From contig JANXCT010000002.1 of assembly GCA_025059875.1 (NCBI GenBank), positions 403,180 to 467,179 of the forward strand: a stretch of DNA of 64,000 bases, written 5' to 3'. Shown here in pieces: positions 19,201-27,159 of the stretch (positions within the stretch are counted from its first letter, which is position 1; every line of letters starts with the position of its first letter). The notes below the pieces were generated by a model. That model saw only the letters and a program-made list of their open reading frames with translations, did not search any database and was not told the origin of the DNA. This stretch comes from Candidatus Kapaibacterium sp. Its GTDB lineage: Bacteria > Bacteroidota > Ignavibacteria > Kapaibacteriales > HRBIN21. The position numbers were made by a program, and so were the translations under genes.

Positions 19201-21947
19201 TGGCCGAAGTAGATCGTCAGCCCCACTCCCTCCTGGAGTACCTGCCGGATTTGCGGTCCGTAACGGCTGCTGCTGGGTTCAGGAGTCTCCTTCTGGACTA
19301 CAGTCGGTTCCATGCCAAGCCAATCCGTGAGCCACTGGTAGTAGGTCTCCATCGTGTTGTTGAAGCCATAGCCGAAGATGAGGAGCGCACGCTTACGCCA
19401 GAGCTCTGCGGCAGCATCCTCCCACGCTGCCAGCTTCCCAAGAACTACCGCTGCCTCAGCACTGTCGGCCGCGGGAATCCGCCCAATGAAGAGCTCGGGC
19501 AGGTAGTCATCGCCCTGCAGGAGGGTATACCAGTAGTCGCTCGGAGGCACTCCATAGGCCGGCACCAAGTTCGGCTTCCGGTGCCCCAGTAGATTCCGGG
19601 CATCCCAACTCGCAGAGCCGAACAGCAACACGAACTGCGGAGCTGGCGACCGCCACCGCTCGTAGGCGTACCGTAGGAAGGCCTTGATTGCATGTGGCGT
19701 CAACCGACCGAAGCCAAATGCAGAGCTGATCTCGACTGTCGTCACGATACGACTCCGTATCCCATGCGTCTGCTGCCGCATCTGGGCCCACTGTCGGGCT
19801 GCTGCCAGGAGCTGGGGCGGAGCGATGATGATAGCGTCCGCTTGCGGTTCTGCTGCAAGGAGAGAAGGCGGTTGCAGACGCTCTACGCCTATCGGCTGCC
19901 AACGTCGCTCATCGGCCACCCACAAGACAGCCGTGTCGCGCCTTGACAAGCTTATCTCAACCCGGTACTGCCCGCTACCCTGCGGAAAGCTCCAGAACAG
20001 ATTCGCCCACTCCCCTTCGGCAGCCGCACGCTCATACAGAGGTAACGTATCGCCGCGGCGGAGTACCCAGACCCATGCTTGGCCTCCCCGTGTCTGCTCG
20101 CCCTGCTGTAGGCCCCACGTCCTAAGTAGTTCCGTCACCGCCGTCGGTAGCGACTCCGTAACAGCCCCGACGACGAACGTCCCTGAAGGTAACTGCACAA
20201 GGAGCCGCTGTAGACTGGCAGCATCCCCTTGAATCCACCGCAACTGCTGCTCGTACTGCGGCGGCTGCCACCAAAGGAGGAGCGTCCCCCGTTCTTCCCT
20301 GCGAACTACCAAGCTGTCCCCTATGAAGAGCTCTGTCAGCGGCTGTCTGCCCGACCGCGCAGCAACACGAACGACCCTCTCGGGAGTTCCCTCCAAAAGG
20401 GCCGCCCGCCAGCGCAGTGTATCAATGGCCATCGCTCGCCGCGTCCGGAAGCCATGGAGAACCAAGCGCGCAGCGGAGTCCGATGTGGTAACCCTGCCAT
20501 GCCACTGGCCACCGTATGCTACAGGTCCGGGACGTAGAATGAGCTCCCATGCATCAATCCCTTGCTCCGCCACGGAGCAGACAGCTACCGTGTCCGCAGG
20601 CAAGGAGCTCACTGCCACCACATTCCAACCCGCTGACCACCGGCTGGGAGGGAGCTTCCATTGCCCATCCATACCACCCCATCCACTCCTCTGGACCGCA
20701 CCGACCGTGTCCCCGTTGAGGAAGACCATCAGCCGATGCTCCGGAGCACAGGTACTCAGGCTGTTGAGAGCATATCCGATGAGTCGGACCGATATCGAGT
20801 CCGTTGCTACCAGTTGAAGCGAATCTCTCCACTTACCCCCAGCTCGCATTGTACTCCAGTACCACCCCTCACCGGGAGCTGTCTCAGTCCAGTTGCGGAA
20901 GAAGCCCACGTTCGCTCCCGAAACGTAGACCCTATCGGATTCCCGCCAGAACCTAGTCGGGAGAATATCAGCCTCAGCCAATGGGGACCCATCCGCCTGT
21001 AATGGGAGGAAGCGCAGGCCACTGCCGCTGTCGCGCAGTACCAGGAAGAACGGCTCTTCGGCAGTGTAGGCATCCAGCCACGTCGTATCGCCAGCTGGAC
21101 GGCGCCCAAAGAACAAGAGGGTGTCTGAGTCATCCAGGCTCCCGTCTCGATCAAGCAAAAGACAAGGGGTGGCCATCCCGCGCCAGAGTAGCTCTAGACG
21201 GGATGTGGAAGTCCCTCTCCACTCCGGCATCACCTCCAAAACCCGGCGGAGCGGTACTACCGCAATGCCGTCGGAGAGCGTGGTCAACTTGACGATCGGG
21301 CGCTCAAACCTAAAAGGCTCCGTTCCTCCATGGAGACCTTCAGTACTACGAAAGCCGAGAGCATGCTCTGGGTTGAGGAGTTGACGTGCCCATTCCCACT
21401 CTCCCGGTGCCCAGGAGCCAATCGAAGCTAGTACCTTCATCGGCTCTGGATACCGTATCCGAAGCCGCAGCGCCGCCCACAGGCTTAGCCGACGTCGGTC
21501 TGCGTCGTACCTCCAAGGACACACCCGAAGCACCGCTACTGGGATGCCACGCCAAATTCCTGCGTATCGTAGCGCCACTCCAGCCTCAGCTGACCGTGCT
21601 TCTGCTGCTGCCGACCCCAGCAATGCTTCACCTACTGTGGCAAGCGCTACATTCTCCCAGTGCCGCTGGTGGACCACTGTGACTTCGACATCGGGGAGCT
21701 GTCCCAGACGAGGAATGGCAAGCCAGAACTGCAAGCACTCGCATGCTGGTGCTGCAGAATCCGGTATGAAGAATGCTCCCCTCTCCGCCAGGAATGCCCC
21801 GTAGCGTCCAGTCGACAACTGACGAATCTCTGCGCGAGGGAGATGGAGCTCTAGCTCTATTCCCGCGGGAGAAAGTTGCCGTTGCACTGCCGCCGATAGC
21901 AGCGCAACACTACTGACGCAGGCCATAAGGACTTGCTTAACTCGCAT
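16287..21947 (-). CDS. porU: giant PorU-like C25 (gingipain-family) protease, T9SS sortase candidate
   Basis: About 1886 residues from ATG 21947, which gives a signal peptide (MRVKQVLMACVSSVALLS); ATG 21980 and TTG 21992 are alternatives. The peptidase C25 domain is roughly residues 700-1050, with the catalytic pair H916 (YFGHGAEANME) and C946 (MTLSCSMGNFA). PorU is the T9SS sortase that removes sorting domains and attaches cargo to anionic LPS at the cell surface. Upstream of the domain are beta-rich stretches; downstream are several Ig/CARDB-like modules (pattern NTAEASYRL and similar) and a terminal beta domain ending in APGVYLWRLWP, a sorting-domain-like tail. Porphyromonas PorU has about 1160 residues, so this one carries some 700 extra. 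The GldL-like gene lies immediately upstream. Alternative: a C25-family cargo protease rather than the sortase itself. Confidence 0.8.
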   Translation of the reverse strand: MRVKQVLMACVSSVALLSAAVQRQLSPAGIELELHLPRAEIRQLSTGRYGAFLAERGAFFIPDSAAPACECLQFWLAIPRLGQLPDVEVTVVHQRHWENVALATVGEALLGSAAAEARSAEAGVALRYAGIWRGIPVAVLRVCPWRYDADRRRLSLWAALRLRIRYPEPMKVLASIGSWAPGEWEWARQLLNPEHALGFRSTEGLHGGTEPFRFERPIVKLTTLSDGIAVVPLRRVLEVMPEWRGTSTSRLELLWRGMATPCLLLDRDGSLDDSDTLLFFGRRPAGDTTWLDAYTAEEPFFLVLRDSGSGLRFLPLQADGSPLAEADILPTRFWRESDRVYVSGANVGFFRNWTETAPGEGWYWSTMRAGGKWRDSLQLVATDSISVRLIGYALNSLSTCAPEHRLMVFLNGDTVGAVQRSGWGGMDGQWKLPPSRWSAGWNVVAVSSLPADTVAVCSVAEQGIDAWELILRPGPVAYGGQWHGRVTTSDSAARLVLHGFRTRRAMAIDTLRWRAALLEGTPERVVRVAARSGRQPLTELFIGDSLVVRREERGTLLLWWQPPQYEQQLRWIQGDAASLQRLLVQLPSGTFVVGAVTESLPTAVTELLRTWGLQQGEQTRGGQAWVWVLRRGDTLPLYERAAAEGEWANLFWSFPQGSGQYRVEISLSRRDTAVLWVADERRWQPIGVERLQPPSLLAAEPQADAIIIAPPQLLAAARQWAQMRQQTHGIRSRIVTTVEISSAFGFGRLTPHAIKAFLRYAYERWRSPAPQFVLLFGSASWDARNLLGHRKPNLVPAYGVPPSDYWYTLLQGDDYLPELFIGRIPAADSAEAAVVLGKLAAWEDAAAELWRKRALLIFGYGFNNTMETYYQWLTDWLGMEPTVVQKETPEPSSSRYGPQIRQVLQEGVGLTIYFGHGAEANMEVQGWEPQRLTNVEHYSILMTLSCSMGNFAVPYVRAYNEQYVTVPGGMVAAMGMAGIGWDIVEKTVQHHFFRALVEEGIRLLGVAYTAARLPLAGFVAQDVYRATVLQHTLLGDPLLRFPVDTVPEFFIASGPFIHRGDGRPLGEALRGDSLWVRVAVGNLGIVPSRQWRLRLVHRSPQGWDSVWIGVSPVRRQTTVDIPLPSEWQSAGRHQLWVQLNPDSLVPERTWQNNEAVLEYVLREPLLVPLEPLPFWHVTAGRVRFRVLNPSGRAADSRYEAELWSGGERIEAATEEQLLLRDECVDWQPAAVLQPGRRYLFRIRAVRRGDTLWTQWLEVPFWTDTLPTFRAVQWRQSDSADWSAGVLQNMEVVSANGQSVVQLRRWRRQVEAISDPVRTRAVLRLDGRTVMELEQEAGIGVVVFSLGDTVAQVRFYRTGRTGQEEDAQHFLSLLRDSLRPGQMVAWALSGDGLWRWTPARLDSLRQVLRSRYGSRLADSLQRTGIAFVFVGDRGGRSPFEAFRRGDSVMLSAVVERRASEGYVLTPWIGPARRWEQVQSYLSPASAWFLTIYGRREAEEREPDILYTGPADTAIDLRSEPYSYIQLKLEARAVDSVTPTLRELSVAFEPQGEVGVTQASLVPGTALLGDTLPVRLRVWNRALRAEAASLRFRFTVWPNTGQGEYTVTHSAILPPDTALEFTVRLPTVGWYAEGNLRATVAAAGELYSFNNTAEASYRLGLDTIPPQLTLWWQDGEVFIPLDSATAVSRQPTLWLVIHDNDRTKPLTRAQLPRLWIEGRQVDSLTAQEYRFFTTAEVDSLPVRLRGPTVRAALHFVPWRLPVGRVFVWGIAEDAAGLRDTLAIELRVVDRPALRFVRQYPQPTGRDVTVQFLYEGPQGQGVVVAEVFSAVGELVYAAELPVVVGQNEWKWAGNTVQAARVAPGVYLWRLWPQHMGPSVGISGVCVVVP

Positions 21948-21952
21948 GCCGA

Positions 21953-21967
21953 GGTGCTGACAGCACC
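21953..21967. repeat. perfect 7-bp inverted repeat at the porU start
   Basis: GGTGCTG-A-CAGCACC, a near-complete palindrome of 15 bases. It lies just upstream of the ATG at 21947 and inside the longer alternative start. As RNA it could fold into a 6-bp hairpin with a 3-base loop between the GldL-like and PorU-like genes, possibly limiting ribosome access. Chance cannot be excluded. Confidence 0.3.
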
Positions 21968-21997
21968 CCCCATTGCCCATAACTACCGACAAAGCAC

Positions 21998-23323
21998 CTA
22001 AACTTTATTGCCGTCCTTGTCTTTGGTCTCCGTTGCTTCCCGGATCCCGATCAGGATTTTCTGGCTGATCTCCTCTGCCACCATCCGCTTGATCTTGTCG
22101 TCAGAGGTGAGGTATTCGGTAATAGCCTCCTCGACTCGCCTGCGGATGAGCTCCGTCGTTCCGCCCTCCAGTGCTTCTGCCAAGCGATGGATATCGCGAG
22201 ACTGCTGCTCCAGTGTCTCCAGCTGCCCGCGAGCTGCATCCTCCATCTTCTTCAGCATCTTGTCCACTCGCTCTTCTGCCTCCGTGTAGAAGAGCGTAAA
22301 CGCCAGCAGTGCTAACATCGAGAACTCCAGGAAGATAGCAAAGAGAATCAGGCTTGGCCGGGTAGCCGGGATAAACTTCAGCCCGCGAATACCGATCGCA
22401 ATGATGAGCAGCGCTGCCCCCCCGTACGCCAACCCTGTCACAGCGTTAGAGTACTGCTCTGCGAAATGGTGACTCATGTAGAGCCGTAGCGCCTTGCCAA
22501 TCTTGAGCCGGTTTTGGCGCCAGAGCTGAGCTGCACGAGTATCCACAATCTCACGCGCAACGAAGTCCGAGAAGTATTCCCGGATGCGGTTGTCTAGAAT
22601 TTCACGCCGGAAACGGGCAGGGTCTACATCAGGGGTGAAGACCTCTTCGAACCGCAGTGGGTACTTCCGCGAAGCTACTTGCTCTTCCGAAGTCGTCCGC
22701 TCCCAGACATAGGCAAAGACACGACGGAGAGTGTTCCACTCCAGCTGTGCCAGTTCCTCGTCCCGCATCACTAGAATGTCGATTACCTCCTCGTTGAAGC
22801 CTGTCTGGATACGCACCTTCGCCTTCGTCTCTTCAATCGCTTCTTCCACCTTCGCCGCCATGAGCCCGATGGAAGGAGGCAGGATCAATGTCAGCAGGAT
22901 AGCTAGCAGGAATCCAATGTCCAGCGACAGAATAATGAATCCAAAGGGTTCCAGGATGATCGGATCCTCGCCGAGTTTTGGGGCTTTTGCGAGCCACTCA
23001 CTGGCAGCTTTCGTGTAGCCGTGCTCCCACTCATTACGGGCTTTTGGGGTAAAGTCAAAGATGTATTCGCGGTTGATGTACTCCCGCCGAACCTCCATGC
23101 CTGCGAACTTCTCTCCCTCAGCAGAGGGTGTAGCATAAACACCGCGGAAGTTGACCAGCGACTTGCCAGTTGCTGGCTTGAACTGGGAGACGAAGAAGTA
23201 CTCCACTATCCGCGGGAGCAGAAACGTGTGGAATAGCCACGTAGTCCCCACGAAGAGCATGGCAAAGACCACATAATGCGGCAGTCCTGCTCGAGCCGAA
23301 CGATCCTGCCTTACCTTTGCCAT
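21998..23323 (-). CDS. GldL-like inner-membrane protein with extra N-terminal half
   Basis: 441 residues with four hydrophobic helices at about 15-37, 126-150, 296-316 and 323-345. The second pair forms a hairpin (LAYGGAALLIIAIGIRGL, then FAIFLEFSMLALLAFT) with a Glu (E333) near the start of the last helix, followed by a charged coiled coil at 346-400. GldL/PorL, the T9SS proton-driven motor subunit, is a two-helix hairpin with an essential membrane Glu in the second helix and a cytoplasmic coiled tail, so residues 295-441 match that plan. The first 290 residues, with two further helices and a polar domain, are absent from usual GldL (about 200-220 residues). It starts the run with porU and has a good ribosome site (AGGAG). 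Alternative: an unrelated four-helix membrane protein. Confidence 0.5.
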   Translation of the reverse strand: MAKVRQDRSARAGLPHYVVFAMLFVGTTWLFHTFLLPRIVEYFFVSQFKPATGKSLVNFRGVYATPSAEGEKFAGMEVRREYINREYIFDFTPKARNEWEHGYTKAASEWLAKAPKLGEDPIILEPFGFIILSLDIGFLLAILLTLILPPSIGLMAAKVEEAIEETKAKVRIQTGFNEEVIDILVMRDEELAQLEWNTLRRVFAYVWERTTSEEQVASRKYPLRFEEVFTPDVDPARFRREILDNRIREYFSDFVAREIVDTRAAQLWRQNRLKIGKALRLYMSHHFAEQYSNAVTGLAYGGAALLIIAIGIRGLKFIPATRPSLILFAIFLEFSMLALLAFTLFYTEAEERVDKMLKKMEDAARGQLETLEQQSRDIHRLAEALEGGTTELIRRRVEEAITEYLTSDDKIKRMVAEEISQKILIGIREATETKDKDGNKV

Positions 23324-23370
23324 CCCTAACTCCTATCGTGCTTGACTAGACCATTGTAACTTGCAAAACT

Positions 23371-23402
23371 GCAATATAAGACGTTTACTCTTTCCTACCA
23401 AA
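23371..23402 (-). promoter_or_regulatory. two-box Bacteroidota-type promoter for the GldL-like/porU run
   Basis: On the minus strand TTTG (23402-23399), a 20-base spacer, then TATATTGC (23378-23371), compared with the consensus TTTG-N19-21-TAnnTTTG. The start codon at 23323 is about 48 bases downstream. This is the only place in the window where I found both boxes at canonical spacing; the -7 box deviates at its last two bases. Confidence 0.45.
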
Positions 23403-23474
23403 GCCGCCGGGACACGAGCTAAGACCTCTTCTTCGTTTTCCCTACTGCTGTGAAACGTGTTTTCGGAGCTAGCT

Positions 23475-24875
23475 ATGGGGCAGCTGTTAGAAGTGCTGCC
23501 GACACTCGCCTCGCCAGATGCTGCTGCATATGAGCCGATGTTCCCCGTACGCCCAGAAGAGGTACTGCAGGAGCTTTGCCAGCATATCCTCGTAGACGGG
23601 TTCGACCTAGTAGTGGATCTGGAACGCAGCACCCCATCTTCCATCGTCGACGCCCGGTCTGGCAAAGAGTACCTAGATCTCTTCACTTGCTTCGCCTCCA
23701 TGCCCCTCGGGTTCAACCACCCTAAGCTCTTCGAGCCAGGCTTCCTGCGAATGCTCCTCCTTGCGGCACTCAACAAGCCTTCCAACTCCGACCTCTACAC
23801 CGAGATCTACGCAACATTTGTCAAGACCCTCTTCGCCATAGCTGCTCCGCCAGCATTCCGGTACGCCTTCTTCATCGAGGGCGGCGCACTAGCAGTAGAA
23901 AACGCGCTGAAGGTTGCCTTCGACTGGAAAGTCCGCCGAAACTTCCGCAAGGGATACGCCTTTGAACATGGGCACCGAATTCTGCACTTCCGTCAAGCCT
24001 TCCATGGACGCAGCGGTTACACCCTATCCTTGACCAACACCAACCCCATCAAGACGATGTACTTCCCTAAGTTCCCGTGGCCGCGCGTCCACAACCCAGC
24101 CCTCCGCTTCCCAATCACGGACGCAGAGTTAGAGCGCGTTGAGCGTGAAGAGCGCCAAGTCATCGCTGACATCCTCCAGGCTTTTCATGACTACAAAGAT
24201 GACATCGCCGCCATCATCATAGAGCCGATCCAAGGTGAGGGCGGAGACAATCACTTCCGACCAGAGTTCCTCCAGGCTCTGCGCCAAATAGCGGATGAGA
24301 ACGAAGCACTGCTGATCTTCGACGAAGTCCAAACCGGTGTTGGCCTCACCGGGACGATGTGGGCACACGAACAGATGGGCGTGACCCCCGACATCCTGGT
24401 CTTCGGCAAGAAGATGCAGGTCTGTGGCATCTTGGTTACCGACCGAGTCGACACGGAGCCTGAAAATGTCTTCCACGTACCCGGCCGTATTAACTCTACG
24501 TGGGGCGGGAACCTAGTGGACATGTTGCGTGCAACACGCTACTTGGAGATCATCTACTCGGAGCGATTGCTGGAAAATGCACAGCGAGTCGGAGAGTACT
24601 TACAGCAACGTCTTCAGGGCCTCGCTCAGGAATTCCCCGAACTCCTCAGCAATGTCCGCGGGCGTGGTCTCTTCTGTGCCTTCGATCTACCGAATCCTAC
24701 GGTACGTCAGCACTTTCGGCGACTGGCCTTCGAAGCAGGGCTCCTTCTCCTACCGTGTGGCGAACGCTCTATCCGCTTCCGCCCACCACTGAACATAACG
24801 CCGGACATTGTGGACGAAGCGATTGACCGAATCGCTTCCTTCCTACCGCAGCTCCGCCACTCTGTTATGGCCTAA
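23475..24875 (+). CDS. lat: L-lysine 6-transaminase (lysine epsilon-aminotransferase)
   Basis: 466 residues. ATG 23475 is preferred to GTG 23457 because GGAG lies 8 bases before it. A class III PLP aminotransferase: FIEGGALAVENALK near residue 135, HGRSGYTLSLTNTNP, the PLP-aspartate segment LLIFDEVQTGVGLTG and the Schiff-base lysine in VFGKKMQVCG (K312/K313). These segments match lysine 6-aminotransferase rather than ornithine or GABA enzymes. It transfers the epsilon-amino group of lysine to 2-oxoglutarate, giving 2-aminoadipate 6-semialdehyde for lysine degradation. Neighbouring genes are not part of that pathway. The end overlaps the convergent nrnA by 11 bases. Confidence 0.9.
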   Translation: MGQLLEVLPTLASPDAAAYEPMFPVRPEEVLQELCQHILVDGFDLVVDLERSTPSSIVDARSGKEYLDLFTCFASMPLGFNHPKLFEPGFLRMLLLAALNKPSNSDLYTEIYATFVKTLFAIAAPPAFRYAFFIEGGALAVENALKVAFDWKVRRNFRKGYAFEHGHRILHFRQAFHGRSGYTLSLTNTNPIKTMYFPKFPWPRVHNPALRFPITDAELERVEREERQVIADILQAFHDYKDDIAAIIIEPIQGEGGDNHFRPEFLQALRQIADENEALLIFDEVQTGVGLTGTMWAHEQMGVTPDILVFGKKMQVCGILVTDRVDTEPENVFHVPGRINSTWGGNLVDMLRATRYLEIIYSERLLENAQRVGEYLQQRLQGLAQEFPELLSNVRGRGLFCAFDLPNPTVRQHFRRLAFEAGLLLLPCGERSIRFRPPLNITPDIVDEAIDRIASFLPQLRHSVMA

Positions 24876-25875
24876 GATAGGCCGCTGCGCGCTCTACTAA
24901 GCGCTGGCACACCTCAGGGAGCTCGCCATTCGAGATACGAGCTCCTGCGGCATGTTCGTGACCTCCACCTCCGAACTCTGCTGCAAGCTCATGAACTGAT
25001 ATCCCGGCTCGTGAGCGGAAGGAGACTTTGATTCCACCCTCCATCGGCAGCTCTACAACTAACAACCCAATCTGCACGCCTTCAACAGAAAGTGTGTACT
25101 GAGCAAAGCCCTCAATGTCCTCCTCTACAGCTCCTGTCCGAAGGAAGGCCTCCCTCGGCACAACCAGCAGACACACTCTCCCACCGTGGTAGAGTTCCAT
25201 TCCGGCCAGCACTTCTCCGAGCAGGCGCATCCGCGCCAGCGACCATGAGTGGAAAACATGGTCATGCACTGTTGGGATATCTACCCCCAGCTCTACCAGT
25301 TCCGCGACCGTTCGGTGGGCAGCCGCAGACGTGTTGGAGTAGGCAAAGCTGCCCGTATCGGTCATAATGGCTGTGTAGAGGGCTATCCCTATCTCTCGTT
25401 GCCGATAAGGTCCACCGAGGAACCGGAGGAAACGCCACACGAGCTCGCCCGTAGCACATGCCGTAGGGTCGATGACGTAGACGTCAGCAAACGGCTGGGG
25501 AGAGAGGTGGTGGTCAATTACGACTTTCCGCGCAGGCGAGTTCGCTACACTTTGTGCTAGAGCTCCTAAACGACTCAGCTCACTGGTGTCTACCACAACG
25601 ATGACGTCGGCTGTCCCGACGATAGCCTTGTGCTCTGCAACCTTCCATTGCTCAATCTCTTCCGCACCCGGCAAGAAACGCAATGGCGCCGGCACCGAGC
25701 TGTGGAGGATGATGCGAACGTCTTTCCCTTGCTGCCGTAGGTAGTGCCAAAGGGCTAGCGCTGAGCCAATCCCATCACCGTCGGGATGGATGTGAGTAGT
25801 AAGGACGATGGAGCGACTCTGGCAAAGCAACTGTCGTGCTGCTGCAAATGCCGCTCCGAGGCTCCCCTGCCCCAC
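24865..25875 (-). CDS. nrnA: DHH-family phosphoesterase, NrnA-like (nanoRNase / pAp phosphatase)
   Basis: About 336 residues from a GTG at 25875, directly after the upstream stop; the open frame to 25983 overlaps that gene by 105 bases and has no homology. The DHH domain motifs are complete: THIHPDGDGIGSA, VDTSEL, IDHH and MTDTGSF; the DHHA1 domain ends with the GGGGHEHAAG motif. NrnA degrades short RNA oligonucleotides and 3'-phosphoadenosine 5'-phosphate in the cytoplasm. It is third in a run with a SAM hydroxide adenosyltransferase and a metallophosphoesterase. The exact start is uncertain. Confidence 0.88.
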   Translation of the reverse strand: MGQGSLGAAFAAARQLLCQSRSIVLTTHIHPDGDGIGSALALWHYLRQQGKDVRIILHSSVPAPLRFLPGAEEIEQWKVAEHKAIVGTADVIVVVDTSELSRLGALAQSVANSPARKVVIDHHLSPQPFADVYVIDPTACATGELVWRFLRFLGGPYRQREIGIALYTAIMTDTGSFAYSNTSAAAHRTVAELVELGVDIPTVHDHVFHSWSLARMRLLGEVLAGMELYHGGRVCLLVVPREAFLRTGAVEEDIEGFAQYTLSVEGVQIGLLVVELPMEGGIKVSFRSRAGISVHELAAEFGGGGHEHAAGARISNGELPEVCQRLVERAAAYLRP

Positions 25876-25877
25876 AC

Positions 25878-27101
25878 TTATGCCTCCTCTGCTGGGACAA
25901 GTCGGAGGTGGGTAATCTCTGGTGGAGCGTTCCACCGAACGGGGATGCCAACTGTGCCAATACCTCGAGTGACATACATCCAAGCCTGCGGACGGTGCAT
26001 AGACCAGTATGTGCCAGCAAGATAGGGGGAGACGATTGCTGCTGGTGCAAGCCTCAAACTACCAAGTTCTGCCAATACAATCTGCCCACCATGGGTGTGG
26101 CCTGAAAGAACCGCGTCCGCCCCTAGCAAGACAAGATGCTCAAAGTAGTAGGGCCGATGGCAAGCAACGATACGTGGCCGAGGGAGATCCTGCAAGAGGC
26201 TCTCCCAGCGTGAAAGCATCCCGTCTGGATCGGCTGCACCTTCTACGTAAGCTGGAAGCAATCGAGCATAGAAGTCATCCAACCCGGCCAGAGTTAGCCG
26301 ACTGCCATTCCGCTCCAGGACGACGGCTTCGTTCCGCAAGAGGCGAATTCCCGCCTGCTCGATCTCACGGCAGATCCGCTCGACCTCTCCAGAGAAGTAG
26401 TCGTGATTACCTGTGACCGCGTATACGCCCAGCGGAGCCGAGAGGCCAGCAAACGCTTCTGCAAAGGGGTAGATTTCTGCCGTTCGGTTGATGATGAAGT
26501 CACCTGGCAGGACGACTACATCGCACCCTAACTCTTCGAGCTCTCGCCGATACTGCTCCATTTGGAAGCGCTGCATGAAGGGCCCCGAGTGGATATCGCT
26601 CACCACGCCGATTCGGAGCCCCGCCAGCTCCGGCGGAAGTCCTGAAACCGGTAGCTCGACGAACTCAACGTGCCCACGGCGTGGACGCGTCGTTGCCAGG
26701 AGCTGGGCTGAGCCAACGATACTGATGCCGCTGAGGACAGCAAAGCGTAGGAAGGAACGCCGCTGTGAGGACACCGGGACATTGGCAGGATTTCCTGCCG
26801 CAACCTTGCACCGAGCCACTGCCCGCCACACTGTAAGCCCTAGCCCACTGAGCACGACTGCTAATCCAAAGAACCAGGCAACATACCACACCGTGGCCGG
26901 GAGTTCCAGTAGCATCCCCTTGTACAGCAGCAGCCAGTAGAAGAAGGGAGCATGAGCCATTAGCAGCACCAGGGCAATGAGACTTCTCCGCGTAGAGCTA
27001 GCCTGTTGTCGCCACAGCCACAGCCATCCTGGAAGCTGTAGCACAATTAGGCCGAGTAGCCCTGCCACTGCGCACACAAATGCAGTCGTCCCGTCTGGCA
27101 T
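25878..27101 (-). CDS. membrane-anchored metallophosphoesterase (YaeI-like)
   Basis: 407 residues from ATG 27101 (GTG 27119 also possible). The first 130 residues hold about four membrane helices. The catalytic domain has the calcineurin-like signature: GVVSDIHSGPF, PGDFI, VTGNHDYFSGE, ACHRP and LSGHTHGGQI, all metal-binding residues present. This matches YaeI/YkuE-type phosphodiesterases, whose lipid or nucleotide substrates are mostly undefined. The domain order means the active site probably faces the periplasm. It lies 58 bases after the SAM hydroxide adenosyltransferase gene and touches nrnA. Confidence 0.85.
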   Translation of the reverse strand: MPDGTTAFVCAVAGLLGLIVLQLPGWLWLWRQQASSTRRSLIALVLLMAHAPFFYWLLLYKGMLLELPATVWYVAWFFGLAVVLSGLGLTVWRAVARCKVAAGNPANVPVSSQRRSFLRFAVLSGISIVGSAQLLATTRPRRGHVEFVELPVSGLPPELAGLRIGVVSDIHSGPFMQRFQMEQYRRELEELGCDVVVLPGDFIINRTAEIYPFAEAFAGLSAPLGVYAVTGNHDYFSGEVERICREIEQAGIRLLRNEAVVLERNGSRLTLAGLDDFYARLLPAYVEGAADPDGMLSRWESLLQDLPRPRIVACHRPYYFEHLVLLGADAVLSGHTHGGQIVLAELGSLRLAPAAIVSPYLAGTYWSMHRPQAWMYVTRGIGTVGIPVRWNAPPEITHLRLVPAEEA

Positions 27102-27159
27102 CGCGGGAGCAGCGTCCACAATTCGGGGTTAGAGACGAACAGGGAGCAACTCGTGTAGG

